A stretch of DNA of 27,832 nt from Candidatus Uhrbacteria bacterium. GTDB lineage: Bacteria; Patescibacteriota; Patescibacteriia; UBA9934; UBA9568. Position numbers and translations under genes: made by a program. The notes under the pieces are model-generated. The model did not search any database and was not told the origin of the DNA. It was given only the letters and a program-made list of their open reading frames with translations. Numbering within the stretch: position 1 is the stretch's first letter; the number at the start of each line of letters is the position of its first letter. This document shows, piece after piece, positions 14,785 to 21,837 of this stretch. Location of the stretch: positions 1 to 27,832 of the forward strand of contig DNKR01000010.1 of assembly GCA_003497135.1 (NCBI GenBank). Reading direction: 5' to 3'.

Positions 14785-15732
14785 ATGACCGAACAAAACA
14801 GCAACGAACAACTCACTGACATTGAGAAGGCCCACAGAGACATCGACGAATTCGTCAATGGAACTACCGCCTTCAGCAAAGAGACGATGGAAATGATCGG
14901 CGATGCGCTCAAGTTGCTTGTTTCGACGCTGTTCGCGATCGGAACTTTCGTTCGTTTGATAGCAATAACGCTCGCCATCTTGCTCGTTGCGGCGCTCATT
15001 TCAATTGAGCTGTTCGTGCTTTCACCGCTTGAAAAAAGCATGACAGCGGATGACGCACCAGAGCTCGCCTACATCGGCGGAATCGCATCCATGTGGTGCG
15101 TGTACGAAGAGTACATGGGGCTTGAGGATGAAATTGAGGAGCTTGAAGCTCTTGCTGAACATGGAAAACAAAAAGGTAAGAATTGCATCAGCTCGCTCAC
15201 TTCGCTCGTGAGTTGCTATGTGTCTCTGCAAAAAGCGGCAAAGGACCCAATTACATGGGCAAACGCGTACGAGAAAGGCAAGGACATATACAAAACATGG
15301 GAACGATTCAACAAGGTGCGCGGCAACGCTCTCAAGATTGCGAAAGCGATTCCTGAATATGACGATACGAGCCTTGCTTTCAAGAAGCAAATCGTCAGGA
15401 TTTTCAAAGCCATTGATGACGCAAACATTGTCAGCGTGATCACATCTGATCCGGATCTGATGATGGCAATTGAAAATCAGGATATTAAAATCTCATTATC
15501 CGCATGGAATGATTACATGCTGGATCGCTATCCACAAATTCTAATATTTGGATTGCTGGGTGGAGGAGGAGCATTTGAAATTGCTGGAGCATATGTGTCA
15601 TGGAGATTTCTTTCAAAGGACTCCGTGGACGAGGCAATGCAAGGATCAAAGACCTACAAATACGCTCGCACAGAAGGGTGTCTGAAAGACAAAAAGATAT
15701 CCGATGTGCTATTTGAGGAGTACATGAAATAG
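14785..15732 (+). CDS. Orphan membrane-anchored protein, 315 residues
   Basis: No family is recognised. The N-terminal 40 residues are acidic and helical. A long hydrophobic stretch (about 43-80) gives one or two membrane helices. A large, charged, mostly helical part follows (about 85-245), with an acidic EDEIEELEALAE near 114-125 and several Cys (105, 134 and 144). A second hydrophobic, Gly-rich segment lies near 251-273 (LIFGLLGGGGAFEIAGAYVSW). The ATG is preceded by AAAGGAGAAGGTC, a strong ribosome binding site and almost the same leader as the orphan gene starting at 12548. It stands alone with its own terminator. Confidence 0.65.
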   Translation: MTEQNSNEQLTDIEKAHRDIDEFVNGTTAFSKETMEMIGDALKLLVSTLFAIGTFVRLIAITLAILLVAALISIELFVLSPLEKSMTADDAPELAYIGGIASMWCVYEEYMGLEDEIEELEALAEHGKQKGKNCISSLTSLVSCYVSLQKAAKDPITWANAYEKGKDIYKTWERFNKVRGNALKIAKAIPEYDDTSLAFKKQIVRIFKAIDDANIVSVITSDPDLMMAIENQDIKISLSAWNDYMLDRYPQILIFGLLGGGGAFEIAGAYVSWRFLSKDSVDEAMQGSKTYKYARTEGCLKDKKISDVLFEEYMK

Positions 15733-15757
15733 GCGACAGCACAACACCACAACACGC

Positions 15758-15788
15758 ATTCCTCCCAGGGAAACTCGGGAGGAATCTT
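15758..15788 (+). terminator. Terminator of the 315-residue orphan gene
   Basis: ATTCCTCCC (15758-15766) pairs with GGGAGGAAT (15777-15785), followed by a short T-rich stretch. It lies 25 bases after the stop codon. Confidence 0.7.
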
Positions 15789-15888
15789 TAATTTAACATT
15801 TTTTTTAAAAACAGCTGTTAAACGAGTTGTTACTTTAAAATTTAGTGATTCGCATGTAAAATACAAGACATATAGCATATAGTATTTT

Positions 15889-16608
15889 ATGGAAATTATT
15901 CTCATATCCATTCTAACACTCGTCGCCAGCATGGTTGGAACAATCTCTGGTTTTGGAACTTCAACGATTATGGTCCCTGTTTTGATATTATTACTTCCGC
16001 CTGTTGAGGCAATATTTTTGGTATCTATAATCCACTGGTTTGGAAATATCTGGAAAATATCGCTGTTCAGAAAAGGTATTAATATTAAACTGAATCTTTT
16101 GTTTGGAATTATTGGCATTGTTACAAGCTATATTGGCGCGTCTTTAATGCTTGGGGTTGATAAATCTTTGCTTTTGGTTGTTCTTGGAGCTTTTCTGGTA
16201 ATGTATTCCCTGTTTCTGATGTTTTGGTCAAAATACAAAGTTCCTACCACAAACACCACCGCTCTTGCTGGCGGAGCGCTTTCCGGATTCTTTGCAGGCA
16301 TGTTTGGCATTGGCGGAGCAATACGCGGAATGTTTCTTTCTGCTTTTGATCTGCCAAAAGCAGTTTACATTGCAACAGCAGGATCAATCGGCATTCTAGT
16401 TGATTCAACCCGAATTATTACTTATTTCACAAGCAGCACTGCCCTGCCAGAACGCCTTTGGTGGAGCTTGCTTATTTTTATTCCTGTTTCATTCCTTGGC
16501 GCAGGCATTGCAAAAAAAATAGTTGATAAAATTCCACAAAATAAATTCAGGATTGTTGTCGCGATATTTATATTTGCTATCGGCATTAAATTTTTGCTTT
16601 GGCAGTAA
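15889..16608 (+). CDS. TauE/SafE-family membrane permease
   Basis: This 239-residue protein has about seven or eight membrane helices. It shows the two-fold repeat typical of the sulfite exporter TauE/SafE family: a first repeat with MVGTISGFGTSTIMVPVL (residues 15-32), and a second with LAGGALSGFFAGMFGIGGAIRG (about 125-146). Family members move small organic or inorganic sulfur anions such as sulfite or sulfoacetate. The substrate here is unknown and no sulfur genes are near. The length is normal. No Shine-Dalgarno motif is present; a TAAAAT at 15857-15862 could be the -10 box. It stands alone. Confidence 0.9.
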   Translation: MEIILISILTLVASMVGTISGFGTSTIMVPVLILLLPPVEAIFLVSIIHWFGNIWKISLFRKGINIKLNLLFGIIGIVTSYIGASLMLGVDKSLLLVVLGAFLVMYSLFLMFWSKYKVPTTNTTALAGGALSGFFAGMFGIGGAIRGMFLSAFDLPKAVYIATAGSIGILVDSTRIITYFTSSTALPERLWWSLLIFIPVSFLGAGIAKKIVDKIPQNKFRIVVAIFIFAIGIKFLLWQ

Positions 16609-16651
16609 ATATATAACTTCAGTCTGTTATAAAAACTAACGCGCCGCATCC

Positions 16652-16732
16652 GGCATCTCAAAACCACACATCGTGTCCGTCATTTCGAAAACACACACTG
16701 TCCCCGTCATTTCGAACCCCACCACTGTATCT
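16652..16732. repeat. 27-bp degenerate tandem repeat, three copies
   Basis: Three units of exactly 27 bases lie head to tail at 16652-16678, 16679-16705 and 16706-16732. Neighbouring copies agree at 19 of 27 positions. The last two begin GTCATTTCGAA. The third copy also holds ACCCCA, which pairs with TGGGGT just past it. This recalls the short interspersed GTCATTTCGA-type elements found in many bacteria. Confidence 0.65.
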
Positions 16733-16743
16733 TGGGGTGAGAA

Positions 16744-16765
16744 ACCTGCCTGACGTCAGGCAGGT
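16744..16765. repeat. Perfect 22-bp palindrome
   Basis: An uninterrupted palindrome with arms ACCTGCCTGAC and GTCAGGCAGGT. It is enclosed by GAGA before and TCTC after, so the whole forms one hairpin next to the tandem repeat. GC-rich intergenic palindromes of this kind occur elsewhere in the window (21700-21722, 21780-21824, 27811-27827). The rest of 16766-16909 is A/T-rich and holds no other element I can identify. Confidence 0.75.
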
Positions 16766-16942
16766 CTCATCTGCTGGTTTTTTATTGTTAAACAGTTTGT
16801 ATTCTCTGTTTACAGCATGCTATGTATATAATCGAGCACTAAATTTTATTCTTGAGCAAATGCAAAATAATTTTTGTTGTGCATAATTATTGATTTATTG
16901 AGAAATAAAATGTATCATATATCGGTTCGCGGCAATAACTTT

Positions 16943-18154
16943 ATGAAAAAAACAAAAAATTGCAAAGCTTGCGGGCCGGTTCAGGTTTCGCACACTGCCT
17001 GCTTTTTTGCAGTGATATTTGAAATAGCATTCGCTCCGTTAATGAAGCCGCTTGACGCGCTCGCTTACGCAACAAGAATAGTCGCATCGCCTTTGCGTTT
17101 GGAACGCACAGTTCCGGCAATTGCAAAAGCGCTTGTATTTTTGCGCCTTGCAAAAATAGTACGCGACCCAAAGCTTGCAGCGACATGGCGCGGCCGCGTG
17201 TTATGGGAAGAAGCACTGAAGCGCAAAATAGACATGTACGAGCTTAGGCTTTTCGGTCTTGCGCGCGAATTCTACATTGTGCGTTTTGGCAAAATAACCC
17301 TTGCATTCAACGGCCTCCCTCGTCCGCTAGGAGCGCAGGCAAAGTCGCTTGAATGGATGGACAACAAGGGAATAATGAAAAGAAAATTCAGAAAAATGGG
17401 ATTTCCGGTCGCTCTAGGGGGCACTGCGCTAACAGCACGGCGCGCAAAAAAGATTTTCAGCTCATTGAAATCGCCTGTTGTTGTAAAGCCGTCAATCGGG
17501 TCGCGTAGCGTTCATGTGTCGTCAGGATTAAAAACAGAAAAAGAAATGCTGAACGCGTTTTTTATAGCGCGTCAAGTTTCGCCATGGGTTGAGATTGAAG
17601 AAGAGCTTGAAGGGAGCGTTTATCGTGCGACTGTTATTGGAGGAAAGCTCGTAGCTGTTTTGCGCCGAGATCCGCCTCAAGTTACAGGAGATGGGAAGAG
17701 CTCTATACGCGATCTTGTCGCAAAAGAAAATAAAAATCCAGCGCGCCACAGCGAACAGTTTCATGAAATTGAATTAAGCAAAGAAATTAACGAGTATCTT
17801 CAATCGCGCGGATTGGGTGTTGATTCTGTTTTAAGCGCTGGAGAATCGGTTGCGCTTGATTGGCGCGTTGGACGTGGTTCTGGCGCGACAAATACAGATG
17901 TAACAGGCGAAACGCACAAAGAAAACCGCGAACTTTTTGAAAATGCAACGCGGTACTTGAATGATTCGGTTGTCGGATACGATTTTATTATTGAAGATAT
18001 CAGTAAATCGTGGAAAAATACAAAACGATGCGGAATAATAGAATGCAACAGTTTGCCGTTTATTGATCTTCACCATTTTCCGTTTCAAGGACAGCCGAAA
18101 AATATTGCCGGCGATTTGTGGAATATTATTTTTCCGGGTTCGGCTCGGAAATAG
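16943..18154 (+). CDS. ATP-grasp ligase resembling the cyanophycin synthetase ATP-grasp module
   Basis: This protein has about 403 residues. The N-terminal 135 residues are basic and unassigned. An ATP-grasp fold follows. The nucleotide-binding lysine strand is SPVVVKPSIGSRSVHVSSG (177-195). The domain continues with WVEIEEELEGSVYRATVIGGKL (about 215-236), the CphA-like PPQVTGDGKSSIRDLV (244-259), and the metal-binding end GIIECNSLPFIDLHHFP (364-380; Glu367 and Asn369). Enzymes with this fold join a carboxylate to an amine at the cost of ATP. It lacks the Mur-ligase half of true cyanophycin synthetase, so the product is probably a peptide or modified peptide. An ATG at 16910 (414 residues) is an alternative start; neither has a Shine-Dalgarno motif. 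Its 3' end overlaps the convergent gene by 29 bases. Confidence 0.82.
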   Translation: MKKTKNCKACGPVQVSHTACFFAVIFEIAFAPLMKPLDALAYATRIVASPLRLERTVPAIAKALVFLRLAKIVRDPKLAATWRGRVLWEEALKRKIDMYELRLFGLAREFYIVRFGKITLAFNGLPRPLGAQAKSLEWMDNKGIMKRKFRKMGFPVALGGTALTARRAKKIFSSLKSPVVVKPSIGSRSVHVSSGLKTEKEMLNAFFIARQVSPWVEIEEELEGSVYRATVIGGKLVAVLRRDPPQVTGDGKSSIRDLVAKENKNPARHSEQFHEIELSKEINEYLQSRGLGVDSVLSAGESVALDWRVGRGSGATNTDVTGETHKENRELFENATRYLNDSVVGYDFIIEDISKSWKNTKRCGIIECNSLPFIDLHHFPFQGQPKNIAGDLWNIIFPGSARK

Positions 18155-18590
18155 GCGCCGGCACAATCCAGCCGTTTAGGAATTTTTGAAAATCTTCGCG
18201 TTTTGAAATCAAATCAACTTCTTGCAAATGCCAAATAGGGTGGCTTTCCGGCGTGTATTCGTTGTGTCCGCGTATTTCTCCGTCTTTGAAAATGCGTAAA
18301 TGGTATTGTCGGTCCTTGCCGTCAAATTTTCGCAAACTTATTTTTTCGTCTTTGTCTATCCAAGCGATAAAATGATTTCCGAACCCTTGTGTTTTTAGGT
18401 GTTCAAGAAGTTCGTCATATGTCCGCCCATTTGCAAGATGGCCTATTATAAATTTTTGCCGTTCGCTGTGTTTTAAAAACGGTAAAGCCAGGATATAGTG
18501 TCTAAGGTATGGGAAAATTGGGCGTAATATCAGCCAAAGCAGCCAGCGCGAAGGCCGAAGGATCGGGCTTGTTTTTTCTTGCTTATTCAT
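18126..18590 (-). CDS. Hypothetical protein, 154 residues
   Basis: I do not recognise this family. A hydrophobic, Arg-flanked segment (about residues 15-40, RWLLWLILRPIFPYLRHYILALPFL) may lie on or in the membrane. The rest is soluble, with alternating charge, aromatic residues and a likely beta-sheet: NHFIAWIDKDEKISLRKFDGKDRQYHLRIFKDGEIRGHNEYTPE is spread over about 72-115. The C-terminal 29 bases of coding sequence overlap the end of the ATP-grasp gene tail to tail. No Shine-Dalgarno motif. Confidence 0.7.
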   Translation of the reverse strand: MNKQEKTSPILRPSRWLLWLILRPIFPYLRHYILALPFLKHSERQKFIIGHLANGRTYDELLEHLKTQGFGNHFIAWIDKDEKISLRKFDGKDRQYHLRIFKDGEIRGHNEYTPESHPIWHLQEVDLISKREDFQKFLNGWIVPAPISEPNPEK

Positions 18591-18629
18591 ATTTCGAATA
18601 AAATGGTATCACAAATACAATATATTACA

Positions 18630-18670
18630 AAATAAAATCGCCCCAACTGTTGGCTGGGACGATTTTTGTT
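18630..18670 (-). terminator. Terminator of the 325-residue membrane protein gene
   Basis: AAAATCGCCCCA and TGGGACGATTTT form a 12-position stem with one mismatch. On the minus strand it is followed by a T-rich tract. It lies about 50 bases past the stop codon at 18721. A smaller inner hairpin (CCAAC/GTTGG) is nested in the loop. Confidence 0.7.
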
Positions 18671-18720
18671 TTGAGAATATATTGTGCGAACTACTGTAAT
18701 TGTTCAAGATCAATTCCACT

Positions 18721-19698
18721 CTAGTTTAGAACAGGAAGCGCGTCTTGCAAACCCTCAAAATTTGAATTTCCATTCTCGCTTTCAATCTGCTTCAAAAACT
18801 CTTGCCATTGCTCGGCATCAGGAGTTTCGTCTGTTGGAATGCTGGACATTAATTTTACGAACATTGATCCGGCTGAATATGCAATAAGTCCGAACATCAG
18901 ATAACCTGCAATTGACAGAACCGCGTATTTCCATTGCCTGCCAACAACTTCCGGCTTGTGCACGCCCTTGCTTGCCGCAAGTTCATGGTACATCTCAACG
19001 CTGAAAGCCATTGCATAAACCGAGGCAAGAATTGAAAATAATTGAGAGACAACGCTGAACAACAATGGTGCGTTAAACAATTCTCCAAGAAGCATTAGCA
19101 ATATCGCGACCGCGTATATCCCGACAATCAATAAAAGAAATCTTCCAAATACATTCCACCAGTTGCCTTTTATAAGATCTTTTGACCGCATTAGCGCTCC
19201 GAATCCGCGCGCTCCCTCTGCAAAGTGGACATAATAGACAAACATGAACGCAACGCCGATGTAAATTCCGGGTACAATAAAAAGTCCTGTAAAACCAAGT
19301 ACGATGAGTCCGTTTAAAATTGTCAGCCAAAGCATTGGCCAGAAGTGCTTGATTCCAATTGAAAGCGACTCGCCTATTTCTTGTTTTTGTTTTGCGGAAA
19401 TCAAGCTGTAAATTGAGCCGTTGATCCATGTTGAAACAAAAAGTACGAACGCTCCAAAAAGTAAAACAAGCAATACGCCAGCGCCGGATAAAACAACCGG
19501 ATCAATCGCTCCGCTTTTGAAAGAAGCGAAGAGTGATCCGCCAAACAAAAGTCCAAGTATCAGTACTCCAGCAATGCCAATTGCTGCGCCGATAATCATT
19601 ATTACTATCAAATAAAGCGCGCGATCAAGGAATAGATTCCATGATTTGCTAAAAAGCATGGAAATAGGGGCCAGATCATGTTTATGACCTTCTGCCAT
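18721..19698 (-). CDS. Polytopic membrane protein, DUF975/GlpQ-membrane-domain-like
   Basis: This 325-residue protein has about six membrane helices (near 26-54, 68-90, 115-158, 170-200, 205-225 and 245-270). It starts with a short soluble segment (SMLFSKSWNLFLDRALY) and has GIYIGVAFMFVYYVHFAEGARGFGALMRS in the middle. The phrase of a membrane helix followed by E-x-x-x-x-x-AL-x-RS is typical of the DUF975/YciC/GDPD membrane-domain group, whose function is unclear. The last 55 residues are soluble and acidic. The gene is alone on its strand between the terminator at 18630-18670 and the divergent nth gene. Confidence 0.75.
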   Translation of the reverse strand: MAEGHKHDLAPISMLFSKSWNLFLDRALYLIVIMIIGAAIGIAGVLILGLLFGGSLFASFKSGAIDPVVLSGAGVLLVLLFGAFVLFVSTWINGSIYSLISAKQKQEIGESLSIGIKHFWPMLWLTILNGLIVLGFTGLFIVPGIYIGVAFMFVYYVHFAEGARGFGALMRSKDLIKGNWWNVFGRFLLLIVGIYAVAILLMLLGELFNAPLLFSVVSQLFSILASVYAMAFSVEMYHELAASKGVHKPEVVGRQWKYAVLSIAGYLMFGLIAYSAGSMFVKLMSSIPTDETPDAEQWQEFLKQIESENGNSNFEGLQDALPVLN

Positions 19699-19786
19699 AA
19701 ATTATTATTAGTTAATTAAGTGCGAAATTAATGCATATATGATAACATATTTATAGAAAATCAGCTATTTTGCGTATAAAATTAAT

Positions 19787-20422
19787 ATGGAAAAATTAAA
19801 TGAGAAAAAATTGTTAAAGCGTGCGCTGAACATCAATCGAGCATTAAAAAAGCTTTATCCAAAACCGAAAATCGCTCTTAAATACAGAAATGCGTGGGAG
19901 CTTTTGGTATCGGTCGTACTTTCAGCTCAATGCACTGACAAAAAGGTCAATGAAGTAACAGCAGACCTGTTTTCTAAGTACAAAAAATTAAGCGATTATG
20001 TCCGCGCTGATTTGCATGAGTTTCAAAACGATATCAAGCCGACCGGGTTTTATCGCAATAAAGCAAAACATATTTTAAAATCAGCAAAAATCGTGCAGAA
20101 AAAATTTAACGGCAAGGTTCCGTGCAAAATGGAAAATCTGCTTTTGCTCCCCGGCATCGCCAGAAAGAGCGCGAATATAATTTTATCCGAAGCGTGCGGA
20201 ATAATTGACGGAATTCCGGTAGATACGCATGTGCGCCGGCTTTCAAAGCTGCACAAACTTACAAAAAATGACGACCCTGTAAAAATTGAACAAAACCTGA
20301 TGCGCATAATTCCGCGCAAGGACTGGTATAATTTTTCTGTTCGCCTTATCCAGTACGGCAGGGAGTATTGTCCTGCAAAAAAACACGCTCATAAAAATTG
20401 TCCGCTGGAACATGTAAAATAA
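19787..20422 (+). CDS. nth: Endonuclease III, DNA glycosylase/AP lyase
   Basis: This 211-residue base-excision repair enzyme should remove oxidised pyrimidines and nick abasic sites. The helix-hairpin-helix is LPGIARKSANIIL (121-133), with catalytic Lys127. Catalytic Asp146 is in VDTHVRRL. The LLVSVVLSAQCTDKKVNEVT segment (about 39-58) matches the family well. The C-terminal iron-sulfur loop is degraded: of the usual C-x6-C-x2-C-x5-C, only Cys195 and Cys205 remain. The second position is His202 and the fourth is Lys211, the last residue. The 4Fe-4S cluster is therefore probably lost. TATAAA at 19775-19780 places a possible transcription start on or next to the ATG. Confidence 0.92.
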   Translation: MEKLNEKKLLKRALNINRALKKLYPKPKIALKYRNAWELLVSVVLSAQCTDKKVNEVTADLFSKYKKLSDYVRADLHEFQNDIKPTGFYRNKAKHILKSAKIVQKKFNGKVPCKMENLLLLPGIARKSANIILSEACGIIDGIPVDTHVRRLSKLHKLTKNDDPVKIEQNLMRIIPRKDWYNFSVRLIQYGREYCPAKKHAHKNCPLEHVK

Positions 20423-20455
20423 TATTTCTGTTTTTAATTTTCTAATTAAAATCAT

Positions 20456-20485
20456 AGCAGGGGTTCAATATATTGAACCCCTGCT
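20456..20485. terminator. Perfect 30-bp palindrome between nth and the YibE/F gene
   Basis: The two 15-base arms (AGCAGGGGTTCAATA and complement) are perfectly complementary with no spacer. It lies between two convergent genes, 33 bases after the nth stop and 11 bases before the YibE/F stop, the place of a shared terminator. T runs are weak on both strands, so another function as a palindromic site cannot be excluded. Confidence 0.55.
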
Positions 20486-20496
20486 TGTATTGAAAA

Positions 20497-21600
20497 TTAA
20501 TTTTTCGTTTCAAATTTTTTATGCGCAATCGCCGCTATTGCGGTTGTAATTGGAATTGAGAGCACAAGCCCCACGCTTCCAACAAGCATTTTAACGATTT
20601 CTGCAGATACGATTTCGTAATTAAGTCCGTTTGCAAATCCGCCGCCTGATGTGCGAAGAAGCAATAAAAGCGGAAGCGATGCGCCGGCGTAGACAAGCAC
20701 AAGCGTGTTCGTAAGCGATGCAATGTGGTCGCGTCCGACATTCATTGCGCGCTTGTACAGTTCGCGCGAAGAAAGCGTTTTATTTGCGTGCGCGAGTTCT
20801 TGCACAATAGAGCTTTGGCTGACTGTCATGTCATCAAGCACGCCAAGAGCCGCGATTAGAATACCGGCGAGCAAAAGCCCTTGCATGTTTATAAGCCCGG
20901 CTGATTCTGCCGCAAGAAGCGATGTTTCGTCTGTTGCAAATCCGGTCAGGTGCGCGGCGCTTACGAATAATTTTGCAAGAAACCCGGTTATTACCAAGCT
21001 TACCGCGATTCCAGAGAGTGCTACGGTTGTTTTGCGCGAGAATCCGTGCGACAAGTACAAACTAACCGCCAATATCACAACAGATCCGATTATTGCTGTT
21101 AAAAGCGGATCCCAGCCAGCTAAAATTCGCGGAACAATAAAAAAGTAAATAACAAGAAAACTGAATGCAAGACCAAGCAGTGAAGTAAAGCCGTGTAATC
21201 TGCCGACTGCGACAGAACAAATCGCAAAAATCGCGAAAAGCCAAAACAGAGCTCTTGATCTGGAAAAATCGCTTACATAAAAAATCGGTCCGGATACATC
21301 GTCTTTGACAATTAGTAATACGACCCTGTCTCCGACTTGATATTTTTGTGCAACAGCTCCGCTTGCATCAGCGCTTATTTTAATTGTTTTTGTTTGGTTT
21401 TTGTATTCGCCTGAAACAATAAGAACAGAAAGTGTTTGCAGTATCTGATTTTCAGTACTGTCTGTTGTATTAAGCGTTTCAAGCACTTCAAGAACAATAC
21501 CCTGCTCTTTTTGCGGTTCGCCAGAAGCAAAAACAGGCGCAGGAACAGTTATGAATACAAACATCAGAACAGCGAAAATTGAAATTATAGAATTTTTCAT
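20497..21600 (-). CDS. YibE/F-family membrane protein
   Basis: This is a 367-residue protein. A signal peptide (about 1-25, ending VFA-S) leads to an extracytoplasmic beta-rich domain (26-113). About seven membrane helices follow from residue 117 on. The family signature GVLDDMTVSQSSIVQELAHAN lies at 253-273, after the Gly-rich helix GLLLAGILIAALG. This is the standard layout of YibE/F proteins, which occur in Gram-positive and Patescibacterial genomes and whose function is unknown. The gene has its own leader next to the hairpin-rich gap at 21601-21837 and no Shine-Dalgarno motif. Confidence 0.9.
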   Translation of the reverse strand: MKNSIISIFAVLMFVFITVPAPVFASGEPQKEQGIVLEVLETLNTTDSTENQILQTLSVLIVSGEYKNQTKTIKISADASGAVAQKYQVGDRVVLLIVKDDVSGPIFYVSDFSRSRALFWLFAIFAICSVAVGRLHGFTSLLGLAFSFLVIYFFIVPRILAGWDPLLTAIIGSVVILAVSLYLSHGFSRKTTVALSGIAVSLVITGFLAKLFVSAAHLTGFATDETSLLAAESAGLINMQGLLLAGILIAALGVLDDMTVSQSSIVQELAHANKTLSSRELYKRAMNVGRDHIASLTNTLVLVYAGASLPLLLLLRTSGGGFANGLNYEIVSAEIVKMLVGSVGLVLSIPITTAIAAIAHKKFETKN

Positions 21601-21673
21601 GCGTGTATTGTATCAGAAGAAGTAGAGAGTAGAAAGGACGGGGTGCATTGTGGATGTTACATGGTGTAAAACC

Positions 21674-21722
21674 GTGCAATGTGGTGATGTGTTGCACATG
21701 GACGGGGTATAAAACCCCGTCC
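21674..21722. repeat. Pair of adjacent hairpins in the gap before the YibE/F gene
   Basis: GTGCAA (21674-21679) pairs with TTGCAC (21692-21697). GGACGGGGT (21700-21708) pairs perfectly with ACCCCGTCC (21714-21722) around ATAAA. Neither is followed by a T run. They lie in a 237-base gap (21601-21837) between the Wzz-like gene stop and the YibE/F start, both on the minus strand. No gene is credible there. Confidence 0.65.
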
Positions 21723-21779
21723 TATGTTGCATTGTTTTATGCGCGGGCGGTTTGGTTCGGAATATTGTGCGCGGGCTGT

Positions 21780-21824
21780 GGTGCGCCTCATAGGGCGGGG
21801 ATTCATTCCCCGCCCATGCGCACC
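21780..21824. repeat. Long GC-rich hairpin after the envelope operon
   Basis: GGTGCGC (21780-21786) pairs with GCGCACC (21818-21824). Inside, GGGCGGGGA pairs with its complement around a 4-base loop, with a short asymmetric bulge between the two stems. It begins 13 bases beyond the stop of the last gene in the envelope operon. It could end or stabilise that message, although no T run follows. Confidence 0.65.
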
Positions 21825-21837
21825 AACCCGCCTCGCC

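Noticed and set aside
15654..16118. 154-residue minus-strand frame between the orphan and the permease
   Set aside because: It crosses a terminator hairpin and two real genes and has no ribosome binding site or domain.
16652..16732. CRISPR array
   Set aside because: The units are contiguous 27-base tandem copies with no unique spacers, and no cas gene is present.
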